The notes under the pieces: model-generated
The model's input: only the letters and a program-made list of their open reading frames with translations
The model's database searches: none
Told to the model about the DNA's origin: nothing
IMG/VR virus record: IMGVR_UViG_3300044630_004067
Coordinates: 1 to 34,819 of that record
Source: a virus
DNA length: 34,819 bases
Strand: one strand, 5' to 3'
Shown: positions 1-8,218 of the stretch, in pieces
Numbering within the stretch: position 1 is the first letter of the stretch
Layout of the letters: every line of letters starts with the position of its first letter
Translations under genes and position numbers: made by a program

Positions 1-1380
1 TAATTCAAAATCAAATTTATTATTAACAACAAAGTTTTTCAAAACCATAGATGACAAAGTGCAAATCGCTGTGGTCTTTTCATCTGTATATTGGTAAATC
101 TCATTACACAAGTTAGATTGTTTAATTACACCAATATTTTGATGGTTTGACTTTCTATTAGCACTATCTTTAGAACATAAATACGGAACACCAGTTTCAA
201 CTTGAGACTCAATGATTTTTGTCCATATATCTTGTGCTTTGATTTTCTTTCCAAGACCTAAACTAACAGCTTTATTATAGTTTGTTTCATATTCATCACC
301 ATAACATTCTTGTAGTGGTTTTAGTCCTGCTTTTACTATATCATTTGGACAAAACAAATACCAATCTGAATTGTTTTTAACCGCTCTCATGAAGTTATCA
401 GGTATCCAAACTGCGGTAAATAAATCACGAGCTCTAAGTTCTTCAGCACCTGTATTCTTTTTTATTTCAAGAAGATCAATAATATCTTTATGCCATGGTT
501 CTAAATAAATTGCGGCACTTCCCGGTCTTCTTCCTTGTTGATTAAAGAATCTAAGAGACTCATTAACAATTTTCAAATATTTTAAAAGACCTCCAGCATA
601 ACCACCTGAAGTTGTGATTCGACTTTCTTTACTTCTAATGTTAGACATTGATAAACCAATACCTGCAGCATCTGATGAAAAAGTTGATATATCATTTAAA
701 GTGTCCAACAATCCTTGTCTTGAATCTGAATTGTTATAGTGAAGAACACAAGATGCCAACTGAGGAACTTTTGTTCCTGAATTGATCATAATTGGTGTTG
801 CTTTAGAAATTAACTGATTTGAAAGTGAGTTGTAGTATTCCAAAGCCTCAGTTAAATTATTTGTAACCCAAAGAGCAACTCTCATATACATGTGTTGTGG
901 TCTTTCAATAACTCTACCATTTGGTCTTTTCAACAAATACATTTCTTGTAAAGATCTCCAAGCAAAATAATCAAAGTTGTAATCATTTTCGTGGTTGATA
1001 GCCGCATCGATAGTATCTTCACCATATTCTTTAATGGTTTCCATTAGTTTTTCGTTAATAATACCATCTTCGTAAAGAACCATCATAGTTTCTGAAAAAC
1101 TATCATTTGTTTCTTTATGGTATGATGAAATCGCAACATGAGCCGCCAATTTAGAATAGTCATAATGACTTCCCGTATATGCCGCAGCAATTTCATAGAT
1201 TAACTTATCTAACTCTTTTGTTGTTACTTCCCCCTCAGTCGGAACCGAAGTAATAACTTTGATGAAAATTTCATCTGAATTTACGTTTAGACCTTTCGCG
1301 GCTCTTTTAACTCTTTGATAAATTTTCTGAGGGTTAAAAGATGCCGATTCGCCGTCTCTTTTATTTATTTTTAATGACAT
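1..1380 (-). CDS. nrdA: Ribonucleoside-diphosphate reductase large subunit (class Ia R1), 3' part outside window
   Basis: This is the catalytic subunit that reduces ribonucleoside diphosphates to deoxyribonucleotides for phage DNA synthesis. It starts at ATG 1380-1378, and 460 codons are open to the window edge; the Escherichia coli protein has about 760 residues, so roughly the last 40 percent is missing. Residues 1 to about 95 look like an ATP-cone (start MSLKINKRDGESASFNPQKI). A substrate-site cysteine lies in PQLASCVLHY, and the radical-site motif NLCNEI (Asn, Cys, Glu) is followed by ICTLSSM with the second redox cysteine. The gene lies 10 bases after nrdB, so the order is nrdB then nrdA in one transcript downstream of the helicase. 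No intron or frameshift is seen in the visible part. The assignment is firm; only the C-terminus is unseen. Confidence 0.95.
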   Translation of the reverse strand, partial: MSLKINKRDGESASFNPQKIYQRVKRAAKGLNVNSDEIFIKVITSVPTEGEVTTKELDKLIYEIAAAYTGSHYDYSKLAAHVAISSYHKETNDSFSETMMVLYEDGIINEKLMETIKEYGEDTIDAAINHENDYNFDYFAWRSLQEMYLLKRPNGRVIERPQHMYMRVALWVTNNLTEALEYYNSLSNQLISKATPIMINSGTKVPQLASCVLHYNNSDSRQGLLDTLNDISTFSSDAAGIGLSMSNIRSKESRITTSGGYAGGLLKYLKIVNESLRFFNQQGRRPGSAAIYLEPWHKDIIDLLEIKKNTGAEELRARDLFTAVWIPDNFMRAVKNNSDWYLFCPNDIVKAGLKPLQECYGDEYETNYNKAVSLGLGKKIKAQDIWTKIIESQVETGVPYLCSKDSANRKSNHQNIGVIKQSNLCNEIYQYTDEKTTAICTLSSMVLKNFVVNNKFDFEL

Positions 1381-1390
1381 AATATAAAAT

Positions 1391-2338
1391 TTAAAAATCG
1401 TCTGTAAAACTTATTGATTCATTTAACTTGGCTTTTTGGTATTCCATAGTTCTTGACTCGAAGAAATTACCTTTTGTTTCAATCGCAATTTGTTCCATGA
1501 ATTTAAATGGTTGCTCAACATTGAATTCTTTACTACAACCCATTTTCACTAATAAACCATCAACAACAAATTCTAAGTATTGTTTCATTAGATTGGAGTT
1601 CATACCGATTAGTGATACTGGAAGTGATTCAGTAATAAATTCTTTTTCAATTTCTAATGCCGAAAGTAAAATTTCTTTAATTCTTTGTTCAGAAGGTTTT
1701 TCTTCTAAATGATTGTTTAACAAATGGATTGCAAAATCACAGTGTAGGTTTTCATCTTTGAATATAAGTGAATTTGCATTACATAATCCTTGCATAATTC
1801 CTCGTGATTTCATCCAAAAAATAGAACAGAATGAACCTGAAAAGAAAATACCTTCAACGGCCGCAAATGCAACTAATCTTTCTGCAAATGACGCTTTTTC
1901 AATCCACTCTAAAGCCCACTTAGCTTTCTTCTGAACCGCAGGTAAACGATCAATTGCATTAAAACATTCATCTTTTTCTTTCGGATTATTGATGTATGTG
2001 TCGATTAATAATGAATACATAAGTGAGTGAATGTTCTCCATCGCCAACTGAAATCCGTAGAAGAATTTCGCTTCAGGATATTGCACTTCACGATAGAAGT
2101 TTTCAGCCAAGTTTTCATTTACGATACCATCAGATGCCGCGAAAAATGATAGAATATTTTTAATAAAATATTGTTCTTTTTCTGTAAGTTTTTCCCAATC
2201 TCTAATATCGTTAGTTAGATCAACTTCTTCGGCCGTCCAAAAGGCCGCTTGATGTTGTTTGTAATATTCCCATATATCATTGTGTTCGATAGGGAAAATA
2301 ACAAACCTGTTTGGGTTTTCAACTAATATTTTTTCCAT
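1391..2338 (-). CDS. nrdB: Ribonucleoside-diphosphate reductase small subunit (class Ia R2)
   Basis: This is the di-iron, tyrosyl-radical subunit that partners NrdA. It has 315 residues, shorter than the E. coli (376) and T4 (388) proteins, but the core is complete. The iron ligands are recognisable in order: Asp in [13 protein letters not shown], Glu and His in MENIHSLMY, Glu in [10 protein letters not shown], and Glu and His in KDENLHCDF. The tyrosine seven residues after the ENIH glutamate matches the radical Tyr122 of E. coli. The C-terminus ends SFTDDF, like the R1-docking tail of R2 proteins. It begins 4 bases after the helicase stop and precedes nrdA by 10 bases, consistent with one operon. 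There is no Shine-Dalgarno sequence; the leader is AATTAAAAAC. Confidence is high for a radical-bearing class Ia R2. Confidence 0.95.
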   Translation of the reverse strand: MEKILVENPNRFVIFPIEHNDIWEYYKQHQAAFWTAEEVDLTNDIRDWEKLTEKEQYFIKNILSFFAASDGIVNENLAENFYREVQYPEAKFFYGFQLAMENIHSLMYSLLIDTYINNPKEKDECFNAIDRLPAVQKKAKWALEWIEKASFAERLVAFAAVEGIFFSGSFCSIFWMKSRGIMQGLCNANSLIFKDENLHCDFAIHLLNNHLEEKPSEQRIKEILLSALEIEKEFITESLPVSLIGMNSNLMKQYLEFVVDGLLVKMGCSKEFNVEQPFKFMEQIAIETKGNFFESRTMEYQKAKLNESISFTDDF

Positions 2339-2342
2339 GTTT

Positions 2343-3728
2343 TTAATTATTTGTTTGTGTTTCTCTTTGTTTTCTTTTTTCTAAAAGTTCTTTGACACGT
2401 TGTCTTTGTCTTTCTTCTTTTTGTTCTTCAAGTCCTAAGAAGGTCATAGAACTTTCAGTGTCAATGTCGATCATTGCATTATCAAACTTACAGTTCTCAA
2501 ACACAACACCATCATCACCAATTCTTGATTTTGTTATGGCTATAGTTGCCAATTTTAACTCTTTTTGTTGTAGAGTTTTGGCAACTGATATAATAACGTG
2601 ACCCACCTGAGCCTTTTTAATTGATCCCCCCATTTGATCCGTAGTAACCACTTCGGAAGATATTGAAGATCTATTACCTTGAGTTGCCGTCCAACCTACA
2701 ATATTCATTTCGTGACACATCGCCTCAAATGCTCTCATTACAGACCCTTCACTCTTCCATTCATCACCCAAGTTTTTTTCGGGAACAATACAATCAATAT
2801 AATCTAAAACAATCATATCGACTTTAATTCCATCAGAAACCATTTTTCTAATTTGGTTTTTGATTTGTAACATCGTCATAGTATCTGACGGAAGTTTTTT
2901 CAAAATTAACTTGTTAGGCATTGACTCCTCAATTTCAATAACTCTCTTCATAACCTCATCTTTTTTCTCTGACAAATCGTCAGGATGAACCTTAGTCCAT
3001 AAGGTGAAGTGTTTACGCTGAATAACCTTTGGGTTGTCTTCAAAAAAGATCTGTAATACATTAAATCCTAAGTTAAATGCGTGATTCGAAATCTTGGTTA
3101 GAACCGTTGACTTACCAACACCTGTAGGTGCTAAGATAACGCCAATTTCTCCTTTTGCCAAACCACCTTTCAACAATCTGTCAATACCAGGGATTCCCAT
3201 TGGAATTGGATGTCTATAATCTTCTTCAAGAACTTGATCAAGGTTTGAAAATACGTCTAACATAGATGTATCTTTCGCTCCAACTTGAAGTGCTGTCTTC
3301 ACCATCTCTTCAAGGGTATCGTAGTTCTCAAACTCTCCACCGTCAATAATCTTTTGTGCTTTACCCATTACCTTTTGAAGTTCTTGTTGTTTACAGAATT
3401 TCAAGGCCTTTTCTTGCACGAAAGCTACGCCATCGATAGGTGCGTCTTTAATTTTCTTAATTGTGTCTAATACAATTTTAGACGCCAATGCTTGTTGTAA
3501 TTCAGATTTTGTGATTTGTTCTAATGTCTCAAAGGAAGGTGTGTGATCGTATTTTACATAATACTCACGAATCATTTGAATAATAATTTTAAAATATTTG
3601 TTTTCAAAATAATTGTTTTCAATCACATCGATAATCGAGTGTGAAAAGTCTTTATCAACTACAATTTGATTTAATAATTGTAGTTGAAAAGTGTTCCCCA
3701 AATATTCAAAATTTTTACCTGTCGCCAT
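2343..3728 (-). CDS. Replicative DNA helicase, DnaB/T4 gp41-like
   Basis: This is the hexameric 5'-3' helicase expected at the phage replication fork. It has 461 residues, close to T4 gp41 (475). An N-terminal helical region of about 160 residues is followed by a RecA-like motor. The Walker A motif is APTGVGKST near residue 200, Walker B is MIVLDYIDC, and the later motifs GWTATQGNR and [14 protein letters not shown] match the DnaB sensor and arginine-finger region. The C-terminal tail is rich in Glu, Arg and Lys. The gene starts at ATG 3728, with the TATTTATC element ending 21 bases upstream and no Shine-Dalgarno. It follows an unknown 149-residue gene and precedes nrdB. No primase is visible here; T4 uses a separate gp61, which may lie elsewhere. 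Confidence 0.9.
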   Translation of the reverse strand: MATGKNFEYLGNTFQLQLLNQIVVDKDFSHSIIDVIENNYFENKYFKIIIQMIREYYVKYDHTPSFETLEQITKSELQQALASKIVLDTIKKIKDAPIDGVAFVQEKALKFCKQQELQKVMGKAQKIIDGGEFENYDTLEEMVKTALQVGAKDTSMLDVFSNLDQVLEEDYRHPIPMGIPGIDRLLKGGLAKGEIGVILAPTGVGKSTVLTKISNHAFNLGFNVLQIFFEDNPKVIQRKHFTLWTKVHPDDLSEKKDEVMKRVIEIEESMPNKLILKKLPSDTMTMLQIKNQIRKMVSDGIKVDMIVLDYIDCIVPEKNLGDEWKSEGSVMRAFEAMCHEMNIVGWTATQGNRSSISSEVVTTDQMGGSIKKAQVGHVIISVAKTLQQKELKLATIAITKSRIGDDGVVFENCKFDNAMIDIDTESSMTFLGLEEQKEERQRQRVKELLEKRKQRETQTNN

Positions 3729-3749
3729 ATTGTTTCTTTTGTTAGTAAT

Positions 3750-3757
3750 GATAAATA
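3750..3757 (-). promoter_or_regulatory. TATTTATC element upstream of helicase
   Basis: The sense-strand motif TATTTATC ends 21 bases before the helicase ATG. It lies in the 32-base gap after the unknown gene ending at 3761. It belongs to the recurrent TATTTAT set found before eleven genes in this window. This is the only member before a replication gene, so it is weaker evidence for a late promoter than the structural-gene copies. Confidence 0.4.
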
Positions 3758-3760
3758 CTG

Positions 3761-4210
3761 TTAGTTTTTAATAAAACTCGGATATTCAAAATTAAAATTT
3801 TTACCTGAAAAAATGTCAGTCAACCCAGTCATGATTGATTTTAACTTTGGGCGTAGGTCTACGGTGTATCTGACCTTTGGTGGGTATGGTTTCGCGTCGA
3901 ATTGTCTATGACAAATTGTCATATCTCCAACCTTAATAATTAGATTGAAAAACTCTGGACCTTCCGTAATTGAGGTATTTAAGATCTCAGGATTCTCAGA
4001 AATTTCATATTGATTTTCTAACATATAAGACACCGATCTCATTTTCAAACCATACATTAACTCATTTGTTAATCCTCTCATGTGGTTATAAAATTCGATT
4101 GACTTGTGAGCGTTTTTATTAAACCCTCTTACGTTGAAAAATCTTTGAACTACGATGTTCTCATTACACATTAACAAAAATTCTACTTTTGTTATATCTT
4201 GCTCTTTCAT
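3761..4210 (-). CDS. Uncharacterised 149-residue protein in the replication block
   Basis: I do not recognise the family. The protein is mixed alpha/beta and soluble, with no membrane segment or signal peptide. Visible features are an N-terminal strand-rich part with NIVVQRFFNVRGFN, a central part containing ITEGPEFFNLIIKVG, and a strand-turn with YPPKVRYTVDLRPKLKSI. The start ATG 4210 is preceded by an A-rich leader (CAAAAAAACAAAAC). The gene sits between the FEN-like exonuclease and the replicative helicase, in the same direction with short gaps, so a role in replication or nucleotide metabolism is plausible. In T4 a helicase-loading protein (gp59) and other accessory proteins are encoded near such genes, but I see no sequence reason to equate them. 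The gene is real; its function is unknown. Confidence 0.82.
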   Translation of the reverse strand: MKEQDITKVEFLLMCNENIVVQRFFNVRGFNKNAHKSIEFYNHMRGLTNELMYGLKMRSVSYMLENQYEISENPEILNTSITEGPEFFNLIIKVGDMTICHRQFDAKPYPPKVRYTVDLRPKLKSIMTGLTDIFSGKNFNFEYPSFIKN

Positions 4211-4228
4211 GTTTTGTTTTTTTGGTTT

Positions 4229-5236
4229 TTACTTTTTGTTTCTAAACTTGTTTTTTTCTTTTCTTGTTAGTTTTAAAAATGGTTTTAAAAAACTCACCCA
4301 AGCGTCGTCACCCTTTGGTAAGTATTTAAAAAACCCGTCCTCCATCATCATTCGAATTAGATTTCTATACCCTCTTCCATCGGGATCCAACGACTCAGAG
4401 TAATATAGTCCAACCAATTCTTTTTCCTCTTCATTTAAAAGGGGGTTTTCTAAGTCAACTAATTTTTTGTTTATTTCAAAAAATTCATCTCCGAATATAC
4501 CCTCTTTTGTTTTACCACTTAATAGGTTCTGAAGAGCAACATTTCCCTTTTCTTCTTTTAAGAGTTGTTCTCCTTTTTGTAAAATATAAGATAATTCAAC
4601 TCTATCTTCAAGTAGCTCAGGAAATAATTTGATTAATGTTTTTTCTCCCAAATAAAATATTCCATCAATATTGTCGGAACTATCTCCTGTGAGAATTTTA
4701 ATTGTTTTAACATTATAGTATGGAACTTCAATATCGTGAAGTTTTATTTTGTTATTAATACCATAATATTGTTTTGTGGATGGTGAATAAATTGATACTT
4801 TTTCAGATATAAGTTGAGTTAAATCTCTATCACTTGAAAAGATCGTTTTCTCTTCATCTAACGACACTTTACAATAATGAGCGATTAAGTCATCAGCTTC
4901 TGCATGTTCTGTTTCCAGTTGTCTTACAAACATCTCCTCAAGGTATTGTTTGACCCTTTGTTTTTGTTCTGCGAAAGACTCCTCTTTTGATTCGGTTTCT
5001 GATGATTTACGATTTAACTTATACTTTGGATATATCAATCTTCTTTGTGAAGATGAGGTTTTAGAATCCCAAAACACAACAACTTTATTGTAATTATGTT
5101 CTTCTAAAAATTTTCGAAGAGTATTTAGAAAGTGCCAAACACCACCAACGTGTTTTCCATTATGGTAGAAATCTCTAACACCATGAAATCCAATTTTCAA
5201 TAAATTATTTCCGTCTACTAATAATGTTTTAGACAC
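4229..5236 (-). CDS. 5'-3' exonuclease / RNase H of the FEN family (T4 Rnh-like)
   Basis: This is likely the enzyme that removes RNA primers and 5' flaps during lagging-strand synthesis. It has 335 residues, against 305 for T4 Rnh. The FEN-family metal-site motifs appear in order: LLVDGNNLLK at the N-terminus, VVVFWDSKTS, YPKYKLNRK in the helical arch, EAEADDLIAHY-type acidic motif (here HAEADDLIAHY), SSDRDLTQL, and GDSSDNIDGI in the helix-hairpin-helix region. The start is GTG at 5236-5234: an in-frame TAG lies two codons upstream, and the next residues SKTLLVDGNN fit the family N-terminus. The C-terminus is very basic (ends KEKNKFRNKK). It lies 22 bases after uvsX. DNA polymerase-associated FEN domains share these motifs, but no polymerase domain is fused here. 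Confidence 0.88.
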   Translation of the reverse strand: MSKTLLVDGNNLLKIGFHGVRDFYHNGKHVGGVWHFLNTLRKFLEEHNYNKVVVFWDSKTSSSQRRLIYPKYKLNRKSSETESKEESFAEQKQRVKQYLEEMFVRQLETEHAEADDLIAHYCKVSLDEEKTIFSSDRDLTQLISEKVSIYSPSTKQYYGINNKIKLHDIEVPYYNVKTIKILTGDSSDNIDGIFYLGEKTLIKLFPELLEDRVELSYILQKGEQLLKEEKGNVALQNLLSGKTKEGIFGDEFFEINKKLVDLENPLLNEEEKELVGLYYSESLDPDGRGYRNLIRMMMEDGFFKYLPKGDDAWVSFLKPFLKLTRKEKNKFRNKK

Positions 5237-5258
5237 TCTCTAATATCTTAAATGATTC

Positions 5259-6266
5259 TTACTCTACTTCTTCTTTTTCTGTTTTCAAATCAAAGTCACC
5301 ATCAACTCCGATTATATCTTTCCAATAATCAGCATATTCTTTCTTATACTTTTCTATTGAGGCCTTTTCTTCTGTCGTATCTTTACCAGGTAAAAATCCG
5401 TGTGGTGTTACAATAATTCTTCCGTCTTCAAACCCAAGTCCATTGATGTGGTTTTTCATAACCGACACTTTTGTTCTTGACGCGAACTTCACAGTTCTCT
5501 TATCTTTTGTTGCCGTGATCTTTGTTGTTCCTGCACCTTTTTGATTACCAAATAAGAATACCAAAGAAGAGTTTAACCAAATTGCTTCACCACCTTTTGC
5601 TTTAATCTTCGGTTGTCCAAATGGATTGTCAGGTAATTCTACCCAAGGTTGATTAACAATGATTAAGGTATTTTCATGTTTCGAATCTGATTTACGTGAT
5701 CCTGAAATACGTTGGTTAATACCCATACCAATTTTGTCTGCCAAAGTGGAAGCGTTGTGTTGTTTTCCACCTTTACCTTCATAGGTCATTTTACAAGGAA
5801 CTGATCCAACTGAATCCCACATAATACAAAGGGAATAATCTAATTCACCTTTTTCTTGTGCATCCAATAGATCATTGATGTAATCTGTAATTTGTTCAAT
5901 ATAACTAAAGTTATTGTTAAACAAAAAGAATCCATCCCAAGTTAATTCACCCGTTTCTTCATCAACAACTTCTTCACATTCAAATCCCATAAGTTTAGCA
6001 TGTTCAAAAGACCATTTTTGTTCTGTAATAATAAACACAGGTAAAATACCTTTCTTTTGTGCGTCAACCGCTGTTTTAACTAATGCTGTTGTTTTTCCTG
6101 TATCTGAGTGACCCAAATACATATTAAGGTGTCCCATTGCAGGGCCAGGTAAACCAACCGCATCCAAGAAATCAGGACCAAGATCAAAAAATCTTTGTGG
6201 TTTATATTTTGCGTCCGAAGAAAACTTTTTCTTCAACGAACTAAAATCATTCTTTTTTAGTGCCAT
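5259..6266 (-). CDS. uvsX: UvsX-like recombinase (RecA family)
   Basis: This is the strand-exchange recombinase of T4-like phages, used in recombination-dependent replication and repair. It has 335 residues; T4 UvsX has 391. A short N-terminal part with KKNDFSSLKKKFSS is followed by Walker A GHSDTGKTT at residues 52-60, Walker B CIMWDSVGSV, and the DNA-binding loop region with IIVNQPWVEL and KAKGGEAIWLNSSLVFLFG. The C-terminus is acidic (LKTEKEEVE), as in many RecA and UvsX proteins. Its ATG overlaps the upstream gene's TAA by one base (TAATG), indicating translational coupling with the 73-residue protein. The gp32-like SSB is encoded just upstream, and the exonuclease follows 22 bases downstream. 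Confidence 0.93.
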   Translation of the reverse strand: MALKKNDFSSLKKKFSSDAKYKPQRFFDLGPDFLDAVGLPGPAMGHLNMYLGHSDTGKTTALVKTAVDAQKKGILPVFIITEQKWSFEHAKLMGFECEEVVDEETGELTWDGFFLFNNNFSYIEQITDYINDLLDAQEKGELDYSLCIMWDSVGSVPCKMTYEGKGGKQHNASTLADKIGMGINQRISGSRKSDSKHENTLIIVNQPWVELPDNPFGQPKIKAKGGEAIWLNSSLVFLFGNQKGAGTTKITATKDKRTVKFASRTKVSVMKNHINGLGFEDGRIIVTPHGFLPGKDTTEEKASIEKYKKEYADYWKDIIGVDGDFDLKTEKEEVE

Positions 6267-6487
6267 TATAATTCGTAAATTTTAAAGTTTTTAATTGTTT
6301 CTAATTTGTCGTTTGCATTTGTTAGTTGCTCAACTAAATTATCCATTTCTTCGGTGTGTTGTGGGTGTTCTCCAATACCAACTGAACTTGTGAAATAAAC
6401 ATAAAGTCTTGCTTCAGCATCTGCGATTTCTGCCTCATATTTTTTTATAAGGGCTTCTTTTAATTTTTCTGCGATAAAAGGTTTCAT
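6266..6487 (-). CDS. Small conserved-looking protein coupled to uvsX
   Basis: The 73-residue protein appears largely helical: a helix with KEALIKKYEAEIADAEARL, a short linker with the motif SVGIGEHPQHTEEM, and a second helix LVEQLTNANDKLETI. From memory, small proteins with a very similar GIGEHP linker occur in T4-like phages of aquatic bacteria, always without a known function; I could not check this. The stop overlaps the UvsX start by one base (TAATG), so the two are probably co-translated. It starts just after the terminator of the gp32-like gene, so its transcription may come from read-through or from a promoter I cannot place. A two-helix hairpin could act as an adaptor for a replication protein, but this is inference. 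Confidence 0.8.
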   Translation of the reverse strand: MKPFIAEKLKEALIKKYEAEIADAEARLYVYFTSSVGIGEHPQHTEEMDNLVEQLTNANDKLETIKNFKIYEL

Positions 6488-6510
6488 AATTTCTTTTTTA
6501 AAAATATAGA

Positions 6511-6542
6511 CAAAAAAACGGGAACAATAAACTGCTCCCGTT
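6511..6542 (-). terminator. Intrinsic terminator after the gp32-like gene
   Basis: On the minus strand a 10-base-pair stem (AACGGGAGCA paired with TGTTCCCGTT, one G-T wobble) encloses a 6-base loop and is followed by a run of seven T. It lies 20 bases after the SSB stop. The stem occupies 6517-6526 and 6533-6542. Confidence 0.88.
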
Positions 6543-6561
6543 ACATTTTTTAATCAATAAA

Positions 6562-7428
6562 TTAGAATGGTAATTCTTCATCAACTTCCTCGTTAACTTG
6601 TGGGTCAGCGACTTCATTGATAGATTTTGGTGTTGGTTTTCCACCCATAGAAACTTCAGATGTTTCATTGTTAGAATAAACATATCCACCTTTTTCAGAA
6701 TCCCAACGTGGTGTTTCACCTCGAGCGATTGCTTCTAAATATTCTAAAGGTTTTTTAGAATAAACATCTTCCCATGTCAATGCATCTCCAACCCAATCTG
6801 CCATTTGATCTGTGTCATCTGAGATAGGTGATGGATCGTCATACATAACAGTTTGAATTACTGTGTAGAAAGCTCCTTTAGGTGTTTTTGCCTTTGTAAG
6901 TTCAAGGATTAAATCTCGTCCTTTATCAGGATCTGTTACATCACCTTTTGCTTTCCAAATTGGAATGATTTTATCAAGGATTCCTTCTTGTTTGTAGTTG
7001 TGTTTAAATCTCCAAAATTTAACTCCGTCTTGTTCGTTATCACGATCGATTACTTTTACGATATAAAACTTACGAGCTTTATATTGTTTTGCTAATTCTT
7101 TATCTGCGTCACGTCCTGTTGACATTAACTCTTCATATACCTCATTCAAAGGTGAACGTTCATTGTCATTTTTTCCTGGATCGTAAAATTTTTGGTATTT
7201 ACCGTCCACGGGAATTTCGTGGAACCATACTTCTTTGAACGGTGAAGATCCGTCTGTTGTAGGAAGAATACGAACTCGTCTCTGTCCTTGTTTTTCATTG
7301 TCCTTCAAAAGAGCTGCGAAATATTTTTTCATTCGATCTTCTGATGACATTTTAGAACTGCCCGATGTGCTGTTCTGTGTTGATTGTTCATACTGTGCTA
7401 ATACTGCATCTAAAACGTTTGCCGCCAT
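6562..7428 (-). CDS. Single-stranded DNA binding protein, T4 gp32-like
   Basis: This protein coats single-stranded DNA at the fork and recruits partners. It has 288 residues, against 301 for T4 gp32. An N-terminal tail is followed by an OB-fold core containing QRRVRILPTTDGSSPFKEVW, KARKFYIVKVIDRDN and FWRFKHNY, rich in Lys and aromatic residues, then an acidic C-terminal tail ending NEEVDEELPF. Such a tail ending in an aromatic residue is the usual partner-docking tip of SSB proteins. No cysteine occurs anywhere, so the His-Cys3 zinc site of T4 gp32 cannot be present. The gene has its own sigma70-like promoter and lies between two intrinsic terminators. The identity rests on core pattern, acidic tail and the position beside uvsX. 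Confidence 0.88.
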   Translation of the reverse strand: MAANVLDAVLAQYEQSTQNSTSGSSKMSSEDRMKKYFAALLKDNEKQGQRRVRILPTTDGSSPFKEVWFHEIPVDGKYQKFYDPGKNDNERSPLNEVYEELMSTGRDADKELAKQYKARKFYIVKVIDRDNEQDGVKFWRFKHNYKQEGILDKIIPIWKAKGDVTDPDKGRDLILELTKAKTPKGAFYTVIQTVMYDDPSPISDDTDQMADWVGDALTWEDVYSKKPLEYLEAIARGETPRWDSEKGGYVYSNNETSEVSMGGKPTPKSINEVADPQVNEEVDEELPF

Positions 7429-7458
7429 GTGTAAAAAAAATTAAAGGTTTATGTGTAA

Positions 7459-7487
7459 ATTATAAGTGTATAAAAAGTTATAGTCAA
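7459..7487 (-). promoter_or_regulatory. Sigma70-like promoter of the gp32-like gene
   Basis: Minus-strand TTGACT (7487-7482), a 17-base spacer, and TATAAT (7464-7459) lie 30 bases before the ATG at 7428. The -10 hexamer is a perfect match to the consensus and the -35 matches five of six bases. The region also shows TTTG at the -35 and TAATTTAC near the -10, partly resembling the Bacteroidota TTTG/TAnnTTTG pattern. No TATTTAT element is present, so this unit is probably read by host holoenzyme. Confidence 0.75.
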
Positions 7488-7498
7488 ATAGTGTCGCC

Positions 7499-7532
7499 AA
7501 AAAAAAAATAAAGGTCACATTTCTGTGACCTT
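7499..7532 (-). terminator. Intrinsic terminator after the Pro/Ala-rich gene
   Basis: A perfect 9-base-pair stem AAGGTCACA/TGTGACCTT (7511-7519 and 7524-7532) with a 4-base loop is followed on the minus strand by TATTTTTTTTTT. It lies a few bases after the stop of the gene ending at 7537 and upstream of the SSB promoter. Confidence 0.92.
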
Positions 7533-7536
7533 ATAA

Positions 7537-8217
7537 TTATGAATTAAATCTGTTTAATAAAATATCGTCTTCATCTTCCATTGGTTCATTAAATGATTGT
7601 TCAATGTCAGAAGGACTAAAGTTTTCAACTTCGTCTTGTGTTAGGACATATTCGTTTTTACCTGTTTTTTCCATTTCTTCTTCTTTGTCTTTAAAGAAGT
7701 CTGCCAAGTTTTGTTTGAATGGTCCTGAATCTAAAGATCGTAATTGTAGTTTTTCTTGTGCCGTTCTTGGTCTATATTTTTCTACTTTAGCATCTAAAGA
7801 ATCGATTTTAGAAACTAAATTATCCATTTCGGCCAATTTTTCTTCCATTTTTTGAATTTGACCAAACAAGTTGTTAAAGTATTCTTCTTGTTTGTCCGCC
7901 ATAGTTTTTTGAGAGTCAACTAAATCTGTAATGTCCAACTCTTCAGTTTCTCCTTCACCTTCTTTTCCAACTTCTTCAACATCAGGATCTGCAGCAACAT
8001 CAATCGGTTCTCCTTCAGGGGCTGCTGGTGGAGCTGGTGCCGCACCTGCTTCAGGTGCCGGTGCTCCTCCTTCTGCAGCAGGATCTGCAGGTGGTGGTGG
8101 AACTTCTCCTCCTGCCGCAGGATCAGCTGGCGGTGGTGGTGCATCTTGTTCCATTATATAGTTGTTGATACTTCTATATCTTTCAATTTCATTTAATATT
8201 TTTTCGTCTATTTTCAT
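7537..8217 (-). CDS. Acidic coiled-coil protein with Pro/Ala-rich repeat segment
   Basis: I do not recognise the family. The 226-residue protein has four parts. A basic N-terminal helix (KIDEKILNEIERYRSINNY) comes first. Residues 26-72 form a Pro/Ala/Gly-rich linker with two copies of PPPPADPAA at 27-35 and 40-48. An acidic segment (EEVGKEGEGETEELD) leads into a probable coiled coil near residues 100-150 (QIQKMEEKLAEMDNLVSKID), and the acidic C-terminus contains EPMEDEDDILLN. The composition fits a virion assembly, scaffold or internal protein rather than an enzyme. It lies two bases after the stop of the 74-residue gene, follows the giant baseplate-region gene, and is closed by a strong terminator, so it ends the leftward structural block. 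The linker DNA is locally far richer in G and C than its surroundings because of Pro, Ala and Gly codons. Confidence 0.8.
   Translation of the reverse strand: MKIDEKILNEIERYRSINNYIMEQDAPPPPADPAAGGEVPPPPADPAAEGGAPAPEAGAAPAPPAAPEGEPIDVAADPDVEEVGKEGEGETEELDITDLVDSQKTMADKQEEYFNNLFGQIQKMEEKLAEMDNLVSKIDSLDAKVEKYRPRTAQEKLQLRSLDSGPFKQNLADFFKDKEEEMEKTGKNEYVLTQDEVENFSPSDIEQSFNEPMEDEDDILLNRFNS
8074..8139 (-). repeat. Tandem repeat encoding PPPPADPAA twice
   Basis: Two imperfect coding repeats of 27 bases, offset by 39 bases, encode identical PPPPADPAA segments at residues 27-35 and 40-48. The copies differ at third codon positions, so the protein repeat is maintained while the DNA has diverged. Confidence 0.75.
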
Positions 8218-8218
8218 C

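Noticed and set aside
8074-8139. Possible CRISPR-like or iteron repeat
   Set aside because: Only two diverged copies, in frame, encoding the same peptide; no spacers and no origin-like context.
7931-8161. Plus-strand frame encoding a Gly/Ala/Ser-rich 76-residue product
   Set aside because: It is the complement of the Pro/Ala-rich linker. Low-complexity sequence rich in G and C lacks stops on both strands; there is no promoter or family resemblance.
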